Shown here: positions 53,290-61,455 of the stretch, piece by piece | Layout: every line of letters begins with the position of its first letter | Numbering within the stretch: the first letter of the stretch is position 1 | Source of the DNA: Mycolicibacterium litorale | GTDB lineage: Bacteria > Actinomycetota > Actinomycetes > Mycobacteriales > Mycobacteriaceae | Length of the DNA stretch: 64,000 nt | Assembly: GCF_010731695.1 (NCBI RefSeq) | Contig: NZ_AP022586.1 | Location: 3,286,001-3,350,000, forward strand | Direction of reading: 5' to 3' | The notes under the pieces: generated by a model | Database searches by the model: none | What the model saw: only the letters and a program-made list of their open reading frames with translations | What the model was told of the DNA's origin: nothing | Made by a program: the position numbers and the translations under genes

Positions 53290-53823
53290 ATGCCTATGGA
53301 CCTCACCGCACAGTTGGTCGACCAACTCGACTGGCACTGGACGCAGCAGTTGCGCCCGCGCTTCGACGGCCTGTCCGACGCCGAGTACTTCTGGCAGCCG
53401 GTGCCGGGCTGCTGGACGGTGCATCCCGACGGCGCGATCGACTTCAGTTATCCGCCACCGCAGCCCGAGCCGTTCACCACGATCGCGTGGCGGATGGCGC
53501 ATGTGATCGTCGGGGTGCTGGCGATGCGCAGCCACTCGCATTTCGGCGGCCCACCCGCCGACTACGAGTCGTGGCGTTACGCCACCGACGCGGCGACGGC
53601 GTTGCGTCAGCTCGACGAGGAGTACGCACGCTGGATCGCCGGTGTGCGGGCGTTGGACGCCGACGCGTTGACCCGCCCGTGCGGACCGGCCGAGGGGCCG
53701 TACGCCGACTACCCGATGAGCGCGCTCGTGCTGCACATCAATCGCGAAGTAATCCATCACGGCGCGGAAATCGCATGCATCCGCGATCTTTACGTCCACA
53801 CCACCACGAAGGAGAAGCACTGA
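53290..53823 (+). CDS. DinB-superfamily protein
   Basis: 177 residues with a four-helix DinB/YfiT fold: an N-terminal helix (MDLTAQLVDQLDWHWTQQLR), a conserved TIAWRMAHVIVGVLAMRSH with the metal-type His, and a C-terminal VLHINREVIHHGAEIACIRDL. Relatives use mycothiol or bacillithiol in thiol-dependent reactions or metal binding; the mycothiol-dependent subgroup is common in actinobacteria. Its stop overlaps the start of a second DinB gene. Confidence 0.85.
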   Translation: MPMDLTAQLVDQLDWHWTQQLRPRFDGLSDAEYFWQPVPGCWTVHPDGAIDFSYPPPQPEPFTTIAWRMAHVIVGVLAMRSHSHFGGPPADYESWRYATDAATALRQLDEEYARWIAGVRALDADALTRPCGPAEGPYADYPMSALVLHINREVIHHGAEIACIRDLYVHTTTKEKH

Positions 53824-54425
53824 TGCCCGGTATGCCCCCACCTGTCGCCGATGAGCGGGAGAGCCTCATCGAGTTCCTCGCGTTCAACCAGAATGCCTTT
53901 TTCTCCGTCGCCTACGGGCTGACCGATGAGCAGGCCCGCTCGACACCGTCGGTGAGCGCGCTGTCGATCGGCGGCCTGATCAAACACGCCACCGGTGTGC
54001 AGCAGAGCTGGGCGCAGCGGATCGCCAGCGCGCCGGAATTTCCGCCGCCGGACCCGCGGCCGGTGGAGGAGCAGATGCGCGAATACCAGGACCAGCACGT
54101 GATGCGCGAGGACGAGACGCTCGAGGAGTTGCTCGAGGCGCTGCGCGCGCAGAACGCCGAGACGTTGCGGGCGTTGCGGGAGGCCGACCTCTCGACGCCG
54201 GTGCCAGTGCCGCACGAGGTGCCGTGGTTTCCGAAGGATGTCGACCACTGGTCGGTGCGCTGGGTGGCGATGCACCTGATCGAGGAGTTGACCCGCCATG
54301 CCGGGCACGCCGACATCATCCGCGAATCGATCGACCGGGCGACGATGTACGAGCTGATGGCGGCGCGCGAGGAGTGGCCGGAGACCGATTTCCTCAAGCG
54401 GTGGCGGCCGACGCAGCCCGTCTAG
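53823..54425 (+). CDS. DinB-family (DUF664) protein
   Basis: 200 residues. DUF664-type DinB: ESLIEFLAFNQNAFFSVAYGLTD, the His of LIKHATGVQQSWAQR, and the terminal VAMHLIEELTRHAGHADIIRE give the metal-binding three-His pattern. Translationally coupled to the preceding DinB protein (TGATG). The two proteins are only distantly related; co-expression suggests a joint detoxification role, possibly mycothiol-dependent. That is inference. Confidence 0.87.
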   Translation: MPGMPPPVADERESLIEFLAFNQNAFFSVAYGLTDEQARSTPSVSALSIGGLIKHATGVQQSWAQRIASAPEFPPPDPRPVEEQMREYQDQHVMREDETLEELLEALRAQNAETLRALREADLSTPVPVPHEVPWFPKDVDHWSVRWVAMHLIEELTRHAGHADIIRESIDRATMYELMAAREEWPETDFLKRWRPTQPV

Positions 54426-54438
54426 CCGCGCCGCCGGC

Positions 54439-55038
54439 TCAGCGGGTGAGCACCAACCGCAACGCGTAGTCGACGACGGCGTCGAGGTCGTCGCCGAGTG
54501 TGCCTGCCAGCCACTGCTGCGCCAGCTCGGCCATCGCCCCGGTGTACATCGCGGCGCCCACCTGCCCGGCCACCGGATCGGAGTCCGGATGCAGCCGCCA
54601 CCCTTCGACCAGCACCGCCTCGCGCAGCAGGTCCTGGGTGGCGGCGCGGCGGGCGGCCAGCACCGGGTTGGCCCGCGCGTCGGTGAACAGCACCCGCCCG
54701 CGCCGGGGATCGGCCGAGCTGAAGCCCAGCACTGCGGCGATCCCGGCGCGGGTGCGCGCCTTGAGTGACTCCCCCGCCGCGGTCATCGCGGCCGCCACGT
54801 CGGCGGCCAGCTGCGCGCTCACCTCGTCGTACACCGCACCCAGCAGATCGTCGGTGTCGGTGAAGCTCTCGTAGAAGTAGCGGGTGTTGAGCCCGCATTC
54901 GCGGCACACCGAGCGCACCGCCAGCGCCGCCTCGCCGCCCTCGCCGAACAGCCGCAGCGCCGCGTCGATCAGCAGCGCGCGGCGTTCGGCGCGCCGGTCG
55001 GTCAACGGCACGCCGGCCCATCGGGTGGGTGTGGGCAT
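54439..55038 (-). CDS. TetR-family transcriptional regulator
   Basis: 199 residues. HTH near residues 15-62 (RRALLIDAALRLFGEGGEAA, VRSVCRECGLNTRYFYESF), followed by a ligand domain. It is divergent from the MpaB-family gene at 55135 with a 96-bp shared promoter region, so it probably represses that gene. The ATG at 55038 gives the usual short basic N-terminus. Convergent with the DUF664 gene, 13 bp apart. Confidence 0.88.
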   Translation of the reverse strand: MPTPTRWAGVPLTDRRAERRALLIDAALRLFGEGGEAALAVRSVCRECGLNTRYFYESFTDTDDLLGAVYDEVSAQLAADVAAAMTAAGESLKARTRAGIAAVLGFSSADPRRGRVLFTDARANPVLAARRAATQDLLREAVLVEGWRLHPDSDPVAGQVGAAMYTGAMAELAQQWLAGTLGDDLDAVVDYALRLVLTR

Positions 55039-55134
55039 TCGCCAAGCGTACGTGTCGCGACGGGATCTGGTCACAGATGTAGCCAAAGCGGTACGGTGGA
55101 CACAGCCGTCGCCGATCCGCAGGGAGGCACCACC

Positions 55135-56127
55135 GTGGACATGCCGCACGAGATCCTCACCCAGTGGGTGCGCGGACGCATCGACTACGGCGGCATGCGG
55201 CGCAACTACTTCCGCGGCACGGAGTTCGCCGCACCGGTCGGCGATCCCGGCTGGTTCGGTCCGAAAAGCGCCGTCTGGCACGTGCATTCGCATATGGAAG
55301 CGCTGATCTTCGGCCTGCAGTGCGCGGCGTACATGGAGCGCCTCGATCCGAGCATCTTCTGGATGGGCATGCACCACTCCCGCCTGGTCGAACGCGACGA
55401 GACCGGCACGGCCACCGGGCGGCTCGACCCGGCCGGCGCGATGGCGCGGCTCGGCCATTCGGTGGCGTTCTTCATCGGCACCGCCTATGGGTCGACCGAG
55501 ACCGCCGAACGGCTCGCCACCACGGTGCGTTCGATGCACCACACCATCAAGGGCGTCCGGCCCGACGGCTTGCGTTACGACGCCGACGACCCGCACTGGC
55601 TGCGCTGGAACTACGCCACCGTCGTGTGGGGCATCGCCACCGCGCACGAGTTGTACCACCCGAACCCGTTGCGCGGCAAGGCAATCGACCGTTACTACGG
55701 CGAGTTCGTCCGCATCGGGCATGCACTGGGCGGCACTGACCTGCCTGCCACCAAGGCCGATACCGCCGAATGCCTGCGCTCGTACCTGCCCCGGCTCGCG
55801 GTCACCCACGGCACCGCGATGGCGACCGGGCCGAACGTCGGGTTGCCGCAGAGCGTCGTCGACTGGGCGATCCGCGACACCATGCCGAAGTGGGCCAAGC
55901 AGCTGATCCAGCACAGCGATCCGAACATCCTCGAGCGCACCGCGCGGCGCACCGCGGTGTGGGGCGTCATCAACGGGCTGCACGCCGCGGCCGGTCCGGC
56001 GCCGGAGTTCCAGCAGGCGCAGGCCCGGGTGAAGGCCGGCACCACGGTCTCGCACACGGTGCCGACGTACGTGCCCGGCTCGGACCCGATCCGCAGCCGC
56101 GACGAGATCGAGCACAGCTTCGCTTGA
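55135..56127 (+). CDS. Oxygenase MpaB-family protein (DUF2236)
   Basis: 330 residues. DUF2236 features: WFGPKSAVWHVHSHMEALIFG near the N-terminus, RTAYGS-like FFIGTAYGSTETAERLAT, and the HATLVD-equivalent WNYATVVWGIATAHELYHPNP around residue 165. Family members include latex-cleaving and mycophenolic-acid heme or metal oxygenases. The start GTG is chosen because GGAGG lies seven bases before it; a longer version from 55096 is possible. Regulated most likely by the divergent TetR. Confidence 0.82.
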   Translation: MDMPHEILTQWVRGRIDYGGMRRNYFRGTEFAAPVGDPGWFGPKSAVWHVHSHMEALIFGLQCAAYMERLDPSIFWMGMHHSRLVERDETGTATGRLDPAGAMARLGHSVAFFIGTAYGSTETAERLATTVRSMHHTIKGVRPDGLRYDADDPHWLRWNYATVVWGIATAHELYHPNPLRGKAIDRYYGEFVRIGHALGGTDLPATKADTAECLRSYLPRLAVTHGTAMATGPNVGLPQSVVDWAIRDTMPKWAKQLIQHSDPNILERTARRTAVWGVINGLHAAAGPAPEFQQAQARVKAGTTVSHTVPTYVPGSDPIRSRDEIEHSFA

Positions 56128-56141
56128 GCGCGCCGCCACTG

Positions 56142-56194
56142 TGACGTCAAATTGACCCTTGATCTGACGTCATCTTGATGTCATCGTGATGTCA
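56142..56194. promoter_or_regulatory. Array of phased TGAYGTCA direct repeats before an RHH gene
   Basis: TGACGTCA at 56142, the degenerate TGACCCTT at 56153, TGACGTCA at 56165, TGATGTCA at 56176 and TGATGTCA at 56187 are spaced 11 or 12 bp apart, i.e. on one face of the helix. The last copy ends on the A of the start codon at 56194. Ribbon-helix-helix proteins bind cooperatively to such arrays, so autoregulation is likely. Confidence 0.7.
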
Positions 56195-56679
56195 TGGACT
56201 TGCAGCCGTACGTCGACAACGTGCGCCACGAGCTCGCCGTCGCCGCCGCAGCCGGTGGTCCCGAGGCGGAAGCCCTCGCTGAGCGGCTGACCGCGCCCTT
56301 GGACTCGGCCCTCCGGCTGGCGCTGCTCGAAGTGCTCTCCGAGGCCGCGGAACACCTCACACAACGCTTGGCCCCGGGATCGGTGGAGGTGCGGCTGCGT
56401 GGCCGGGATCCCGAATTCGCCGTGACGACGGCGCCCGACCCCGAACCAGAACTTCCCGTCGCGCCGCCGTCGGACAGTGACGATGCCGGCGGCACGTGGC
56501 GCGTCACCCTGAGGCTGCCGGAGAGCATGAGACCCGCGGTCGAATCGGCCGCCCGGCGCGCCGGGGTCTCGGTCAACGCCTGGCTGGTCCGCGCCGTGTC
56601 CGGTGCGTTCGGCGACGCGGCGCCCACGCGGCGACCGACTTCGCACACCGATAAATCGTTCAGCGGCTGGGTCCGCTGA
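56194..56679 (+). CDS. HicB-like / ribbon-helix-helix (Arc-type) DNA-binding protein
   Basis: 161 residues. N-terminal helical part (DLQPYVDNVRHELAVAAAAG, LDSALRLALLEVLSEAAEHL) followed by an acidic Pro-rich linker and a C-terminal RHH motif (WRVTLRLPESMRPAVESAAR then AGVSVNAWLVRAVSGAF). The same two-part layout is usually annotated as a HicB-family antitoxin, but no HicA-type toxin is next to it. Instead a DUF4097 gene follows after 22 bp. The gene starts inside the last of five phased direct repeats. Confidence 0.8.
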   Translation: MDLQPYVDNVRHELAVAAAAGGPEAEALAERLTAPLDSALRLALLEVLSEAAEHLTQRLAPGSVEVRLRGRDPEFAVTTAPDPEPELPVAPPSDSDDAGGTWRVTLRLPESMRPAVESAARRAGVSVNAWLVRAVSGAFGDAAPTRRPTSHTDKSFSGWVR

Positions 56680-56701
56680 ACCTCAGGAACAGGAGACACA
56701 G

Positions 56702-57505
56702 ATGCCCGAATTCCATACGCCCGACCCCGTGACCGCTGTCGTCGAGATCGTCGCCGGTTCGGTACATCTCGCCGCCGGTGAACGCAGCGACACGGTCGTG
56801 GAGATCCGCCCCCGCGATCCTTCCCGCGCCTCCGACGTCCGGGCGGCAGAACACGCGCGTGTCGACTTCCGGCACGGGAAGCTGACCGTGTCCGCCGGGC
56901 CGAAGTTCGTGTCACTCGGGAGAGGTGGCGCCGTCTCGATCGACATTGCGCTGCCGGCACATTCGCGGCTACAGGCCTCGTCGGCCTCCGCCGACTTCAC
57001 CAGCGACGGCGTTCTCGGCGACTGCCGCTTCTCCTCGGCCAGCGGCGCCGCGCGCTTCGACGTCGTCGAAGGAAACATCAAAGCGGACACCGCCTCTGGT
57101 GACATCGCCGCACAGAGCGTGGTCGGCAACGTCGCCATCGCGACGGCGTCGGGGGATGCCACCTTCGGTCGGCTCGAGGGCGACCTCAAGTTCCAGGCCG
57201 CCAGTGGCGCATTGACCGTCGAGCGTCTGCGCGGAGCGGTGAGGGCTCAGACGGCATCCGGAGACGTTTCAGTTGCCGCGGCCGTCAGCGGCGACGTCAC
57301 CGTGACGACCAGCAGCGGCGACGTCGGGCTGGGCATACCGGAGGGCACGGCAGCCAAGCTGGATGTCCACACCCGCTCCGGCTCCTTCTCCAACACCCTC
57401 GACCCGTCGGGCGGTCCGGCCGACGGCAACGAGAAGCTCGTCGTTCACGCCCGCACCGGTTCCGGCGACATCTCCGTGCGCCGGGCGGTCGGCATCACGA
57501 ACTGA
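56702..57505 (+). CDS. DUF4097 beta-solenoid protein
   Basis: 267 residues. From residue about 95 the sequence is a series of strands with a repeating Ser-Gly-Asp turn (SASGAARFDV, TASGDIAAQS, TASGDATFGR, AASGALTVER, TASGDVSVAA, TSSGDVGLGI, TGSGDISVRR), about 20 residues per turn, which gives a right-handed solenoid (adhesin-like DUF4097). No signal peptide is visible, so a cytoplasmic or non-classical location. GGAAC AGGAG precedes the ATG. Always paired with the RHH gene in this arrangement; function unknown. Confidence 0.83.
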   Translation: MPEFHTPDPVTAVVEIVAGSVHLAAGERSDTVVEIRPRDPSRASDVRAAEHARVDFRHGKLTVSAGPKFVSLGRGGAVSIDIALPAHSRLQASSASADFTSDGVLGDCRFSSASGAARFDVVEGNIKADTASGDIAAQSVVGNVAIATASGDATFGRLEGDLKFQAASGALTVERLRGAVRAQTASGDVSVAAAVSGDVTVTTSSGDVGLGIPEGTAAKLDVHTRSGSFSNTLDPSGGPADGNEKLVVHARTGSGDISVRRAVGITN

Positions 57506-57521
57506 CGCGCTCGGGTCAGAG

Positions 57522-57842
57522 TCACTCGCAGCCGTTGGGCCGCGCGACCTCGAGTTCCGGGGGCGACTCCACCGAGATCTCCTCGCCGGCCGACGGCGAC
57601 TGCGCGCACACCACCCAGTTGGTGAGGTTGATCTGCTCGTAGGGCGTTCCGTCGGCGGCGGTCGTCTCGGGGAGTACGGCGCCGCCGGTGGCCGAGGCGA
57701 TGTCGTCGTGCGCTTCCTGCAGGATCGCTCCTTCGACGTCCGGCATCGCCCACGACGTCTGCGCCGCCGCCGGGCCGGCCAGCACGATGCTGCCGGCGAT
57801 CAGCAGGGTCGCGGCGCCGAGTCCTGTCGCGCGTTTGTTCAT
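57522..57842 (-). CDS. Small secreted PASTA-like protein
   Basis: 106 residues. Signal peptide MNKRATGLGAATLLIAGSIV to AAA, then about 75 residues with PASTA-like features: WAMPDVEGAILQEA, INLTNWVVCAQSPSAGEEI and a terminal VARPNGCE. Two Cys are probably disulfide-bonded. It is a clear paralogue of the protein at 62422 in the same window. PASTA modules bind peptidoglycan or beta-lactams in kinases and PBPs; a free-standing secreted version suggests a cell-wall ligand. Convergent with the DUF4097 gene. Confidence 0.83.
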   Translation of the reverse strand: MNKRATGLGAATLLIAGSIVLAGPAAAQTSWAMPDVEGAILQEAHDDIASATGGAVLPETTAADGTPYEQINLTNWVVCAQSPSAGEEISVESPPELEVARPNGCE

Positions 57843-58033
57843 CTCAACACCTGATTTCCGAGAGTGGGACGGACCGGAATTCGTATACCCCTCGAACGGC
57901 CCCGCTTTTCAGGGTTGCCCGGTGAACTTTCCCGGTGCGACGCGTGAACAGTTACCGAACCATCGGTCGGCATGACTGTGACCCCGGGCACACGCTTTTT
58001 CTCCTCATCGCGCATTTTGAGACACTGGCTGCT

Positions 58034-59392
58034 ATGAGTGCCACACGAAAGACCCAGCACCGAGAGGTTGCCAGACTGGACCGGGTGCCGTTGCCGGTCG
58101 AGGCTGCCCGCTTCGGCGCGACCGGGTGGCAGATCACCCGCACCGGCGCCCGTGTCGTGACGAACCTGCGCGGACGCGGCAACCTCTCGCAGAAGATCAT
58201 CAAGCAGGTTCCGCAGACCTTCGCCGATCTCGGACCCACCTACGTCAAGTTCGGACAGATCATCGCGTCGAGCCCCGGCGCATTCGGCGAATCGCTGTCC
58301 AAGGAGTTCCGCAGCCTGCTCGACCGGGTGCCGCCGGCGAATCCCGAGCAGGTGGCCAAACTACTGCGCGAGGAACTCGGCGACGACCCGAAGAACCTCT
58401 ACCAGAGCTTCGACGACAAGCCGTTCGCGTCCGCGTCCATCGCGCAGGTGCACTACGCCACCCTGCACAGCGGTGAAGAGGTCGTCGTCAAGATCCAGCG
58501 TCCGGGTATCCGCCGCCGGGTGGCCGCGGATCTGCAGATCCTCAAGCGCGGCGCCCGCCTCGTCGAGTTCGCCAAGCTGGGCCAGCGCCTGAGCGCCCAG
58601 GACGTCGTGGCCGACTTCGCCGACAACCTCGCCGAGGAACTCGATTTCCGGCTCGAGGCGCAATCCATGGACGCCTGGGTGGCGCACATGCATGCCTCCC
58701 CGCTCGGCAAGAACATCCGGGTGCCGCAGGTGTACTGGGATCTGACCAGTGAGCGGGTGCTGACGATGGAGCGCGTCTCGGGCATCCGCATCGACGACGC
58801 CGCCGCGATCCGCAAGGCCGGCTTCGACGGCACAGAACTGGTCAAGGCGCTGCTGTTCAGCCTGTTCGAGGGCGGGCTGCGGCACGGGCTGTTCCACGGT
58901 GACCTGCACGCCGGGAACCTCTACATCGACAACGACGGCAAGATCGTGTTCTTCGACTTCGGCATCATGGGCCGCATCGATCCGCGGACCCGCTGGCTAC
59001 TGCGCGAACTGGTGTACGCGCTGCTGGTGAAGAAGGACCACGCCGCCGCGGGCAAGATCGTGGTGATGATGGGCGCGGTCGGCACGGTGAAGCCGGAGGC
59101 CGAGGCCGCGAGGGATCTGGAGAAATTCGCCACGCCGCTCACGATGAAATCTCTGGGCGATATGAGCTACGCCGAGATCGGCAAGCAGCTCTCCGCGCTG
59201 GCCGACGCCTACGACGTGAAGCTGCCCCGCGAGCTGGTGCTCATCGGGAAGCAGTTCCTTTACGTCGAGCGTTACATGAAGTTGCTGGCGCCGAAGTGGC
59301 AGATGATGAGCGATCCGCAGCTGACCGGGTATTTCGCCAACTTCATGGTGGACATCAGCCGCGAGCACAAAGAGGAAGAGCTGGAGGTCTGA
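58034..59392 (+). CDS. ABC1/UbiB-family atypical kinase
   Basis: 452 residues. UbiB-type features: KxGQ motif YVKFGQIIASSPGAF near residue 82, Ala-rich loop FASASIAQVHYA, VVVKIQRPGI, catalytic HGDLHAGNLY and the metal DFG in FFDFGIMGRI, then a C-terminal helical part. The family controls lipid or isoprenoid metabolism. Corresponds to Rv0647c, upstream of lipG and the mma genes as here. The ATG at 58034 is chosen; in-frame upstream starts lack ribosome binding sites. Confidence 0.92.
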   Translation: MSATRKTQHREVARLDRVPLPVEAARFGATGWQITRTGARVVTNLRGRGNLSQKIIKQVPQTFADLGPTYVKFGQIIASSPGAFGESLSKEFRSLLDRVPPANPEQVAKLLREELGDDPKNLYQSFDDKPFASASIAQVHYATLHSGEEVVVKIQRPGIRRRVAADLQILKRGARLVEFAKLGQRLSAQDVVADFADNLAEELDFRLEAQSMDAWVAHMHASPLGKNIRVPQVYWDLTSERVLTMERVSGIRIDDAAAIRKAGFDGTELVKALLFSLFEGGLRHGLFHGDLHAGNLYIDNDGKIVFFDFGIMGRIDPRTRWLLRELVYALLVKKDHAAAGKIVVMMGAVGTVKPEAEAARDLEKFATPLTMKSLGDMSYAEIGKQLSALADAYDVKLPRELVLIGKQFLYVERYMKLLAPKWQMMSDPQLTGYFANFMVDISREHKEEELEV

Positions 59393-59393
59393 C

Positions 59394-60299
59394 TTGCAGG
59401 TCCGTGAAGGTAAGGCACCGTCGGGGGATCTGCAGATCCACTACGAGGACATGGGCAATCCCGGCGATCCGGCCGTCCTGCTCATCATGGGCCTCGGCGC
59501 GCAGCTGTTGTTCTGGCGTGAGGAGTTCTGCCGCAAGCTCGTCGACCAGGGGTTGCGGGTGATCCGCTACGACAACCGCGACGTCGGGCTGTCCAGCCAT
59601 TTCGACGGTCAGCGCACCAGGGGCTCGCAGATCGGCAACATGGTCCGCTCGGTGCTGGGCGTCAAGAGCCCGTCGGTGTACACGCTCGAGGACATGGCCG
59701 ACGACGCCGCCGCCCTGCTCGACCACCTGGGCATCGACCAGGCGCACATCGTGGGTGGCTCGATGGGCGGGATGATCGCGCAGATCTTCGCCGCCCGCCA
59801 CGCCGAGCGCACGAAGACGCTCGCGGTGATCTTCTCGTCGAACAACCAGCCGTTCCTGCCGCCGCCCGGGCCGCGGCAGCTGCTGGCCGTGATCACCGGT
59901 CCGTCGCCGAACTCGCCGCGTGAGGTGATCATCGAGAACTCGATTCGCGTCAGCAAGATCATCGGCAGCCCCGGCTACCCGTCGACCGACGACAAGCTGC
60001 GCGCCGATGCGGTCGCGTTCTACGACCGCGCGTTCTACCCGCAGGGCATCGCCCGGCAGTTCAACGCGATCACCGGCAGCGGCAGCCTGCTGCGCTACAA
60101 CAAGCAGACCAAGGTCCCGACGGTCGTCATCCACGGTAAAGCCGACAAGTTGATGCGGCCGTCCGGCGGGAAGGCGATCGCCAAGGCAATACCGAATGCG
60201 CGGCTGGTGCTGTTCGACGGGATGGGCCACGAGCTGCCCGAGCCGCTGTGGGACGACGTGGTGGGCGAACTCAAGACCACGTTCGCGGAACGACCCTGA
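59394..60299 (+). CDS. lipG: Alpha/beta hydrolase LipG
   Basis: 301 residues. Motifs: VLLIMGLGAQLLFW (oxyanion), RYDNRDVGLSSHF, nucleophile VGGSMGGMIAQIFA, late Asp in VIHGKADKLMRP and His in GMGHELPEPL. The M. tuberculosis orthologue is a phospholipase/thioesterase linked to mycolic-acid methyltransferase genes. It starts with TTG one base past the ABC1 stop, so it is cotranscribed with it. Confidence 0.92.
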   Translation: MQVREGKAPSGDLQIHYEDMGNPGDPAVLLIMGLGAQLLFWREEFCRKLVDQGLRVIRYDNRDVGLSSHFDGQRTRGSQIGNMVRSVLGVKSPSVYTLEDMADDAAALLDHLGIDQAHIVGGSMGGMIAQIFAARHAERTKTLAVIFSSNNQPFLPPPGPRQLLAVITGPSPNSPREVIIENSIRVSKIIGSPGYPSTDDKLRADAVAFYDRAFYPQGIARQFNAITGSGSLLRYNKQTKVPTVVIHGKADKLMRPSGGKAIAKAIPNARLVLFDGMGHELPEPLWDDVVGELKTTFAERP

Positions 60300-60319
60300 C
60301 CAGTAAAAAGATTTCGTAA

Positions 60320-60349
60320 TTGGGCTCGTGGCATCGCATCGGTTAGCAT
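60320..60349 (+). promoter_or_regulatory. Candidate promoter of the first mycolate methyltransferase
   Basis: TTGGGC, an 18-bp spacer and TAGCAT lie in the 132-bp lipG-methyltransferase spacer, about 80 bases before the ATG. It would allow the methyltransferase to be expressed independently of lipG. Confidence 0.4.
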
Positions 60350-60431
60350 CGCCTGTCGAGTGCAGGTGGGCCGATGTGGCCGTCAAGAAATGACGCCGTC
60401 GCGCCCCTCACCCGCCAGGAAAGGCACCACC

Positions 60432-61304
60432 ATGGCCCCATCGGGCAAACTGAAGCCACATTTCGAAGACGTCCAGGCGCACTACGACCTGTCCGACGAC
60501 TTCTTCCGGCTGTTCCTCGACCCCAGCCAGATGTACAGCTGCGCGTACTTCGAGCGGGACGACATGACGCTCGAGGAGGCGCAGCGGGCCAAGGTCGACC
60601 TCGCGCTCGGCAAGCTCGGCCTGCAGCCGGGGATGACGCTGCTCGACATTGGCTGCGGGTGGGGTTACACCATGATGCGGGCGGTCGAGAAGTACGACGT
60701 CAACGTCATCGGGCTGACGCTGAGCAAGAACCAGCACGCGCACGTCGAGAACGTGTTCGCCGCCTCGGACAGTCCGCGCAGCAAGCAGGTGCTGCTGCAG
60801 GGCTGGGAGGACTTCGATCAGCCCGTCGACCGGATCGTGTCGATCGGCGCGTTCGAGCACTTCGGCCGTGACCGCTGGGACGACTTCTTCACCATGGCGT
60901 ACCGGGTGCTGCCGGACAACGGCGTGATGCTGCTGCACACCATCACGGCGCTGACGATCCCGCAGATGATCGAGCGCGGCATCCCGCTGACGTTCTCGGT
61001 CGCGCGGTTCATCAAGTTCATCCTCACCGAGATCTTCCCGGGTGGGTACCTGCCGACGATCGAGCTGGTGGGTGAGCATGCGGCCAAGGCCGGCTTCACG
61101 TTGACGCGTGAGCAGTCGCTGCAGCCGCACTACGCCAAGACGCTGGATCACTGGGCGGAGGCGCTGGAAGCGCACAAGGACGAGGCCATCGCGGTGCAGT
61201 CCGAAGAGGTGTACGACCGCTACATGCATTACCTGACCGGCTGTGCGGATGCCTTCCGGAAGGGCTACACCGACGTGAATCAGTTCACGCTGGAGAAGAA
61301 GTAG
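60432..61304 (+). CDS. Mycolic acid SAM-dependent methyltransferase (MmaA1/CmaA-like)
   Basis: 290 residues of the cyclopropane/mycolate methyltransferase family that modifies meromycolate chains. Motifs: ahead of the SAM site [20 protein letters not shown] and [20 protein letters not shown] loop [31 protein letters not shown], and the C-terminal [19 protein letters not shown], which resembles MmaA1/MmaA2/CmaA rather than MmaA4. It directly follows lipG, the position of mmaA1 in M. tuberculosis. The exact modification (trans/cis isomerisation, cyclopropanation) cannot be told. Confidence 0.9.
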   Translation: MAPSGKLKPHFEDVQAHYDLSDDFFRLFLDPSQMYSCAYFERDDMTLEEAQRAKVDLALGKLGLQPGMTLLDIGCGWGYTMMRAVEKYDVNVIGLTLSKNQHAHVENVFAASDSPRSKQVLLQGWEDFDQPVDRIVSIGAFEHFGRDRWDDFFTMAYRVLPDNGVMLLHTITALTIPQMIERGIPLTFSVARFIKFILTEIFPGGYLPTIELVGEHAAKAGFTLTREQSLQPHYAKTLDHWAEALEAHKDEAIAVQSEEVYDRYMHYLTGCADAFRKGYTDVNQFTLEKK

Positions 61305-61455
61305 CAGTCAACCCATTGCCGGCGACTTCTCGTCGGAATTGACCGACACGTTGACGGCGCGCGGCCAGAGCCCTGCGGGCAGGTAGTGTGCGGTCCAACC
61401 AACGAACAGTCGATGGACTGATTTGACCTGTCATCAGGAAGGCCGAATAGCGAGC

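Noticed and set aside
56175..56180. A -10 element paired with TTGACC at 56152 before the RHH gene
   Set aside because: The hexamer at the right spacing has only two matches to the consensus; the TTGAC string is part of the direct-repeat array.
56194..56679. Type II toxin-antitoxin (HicAB) system
   Set aside because: Only a HicB-like protein is present; no HicA-type partner upstream or downstream.
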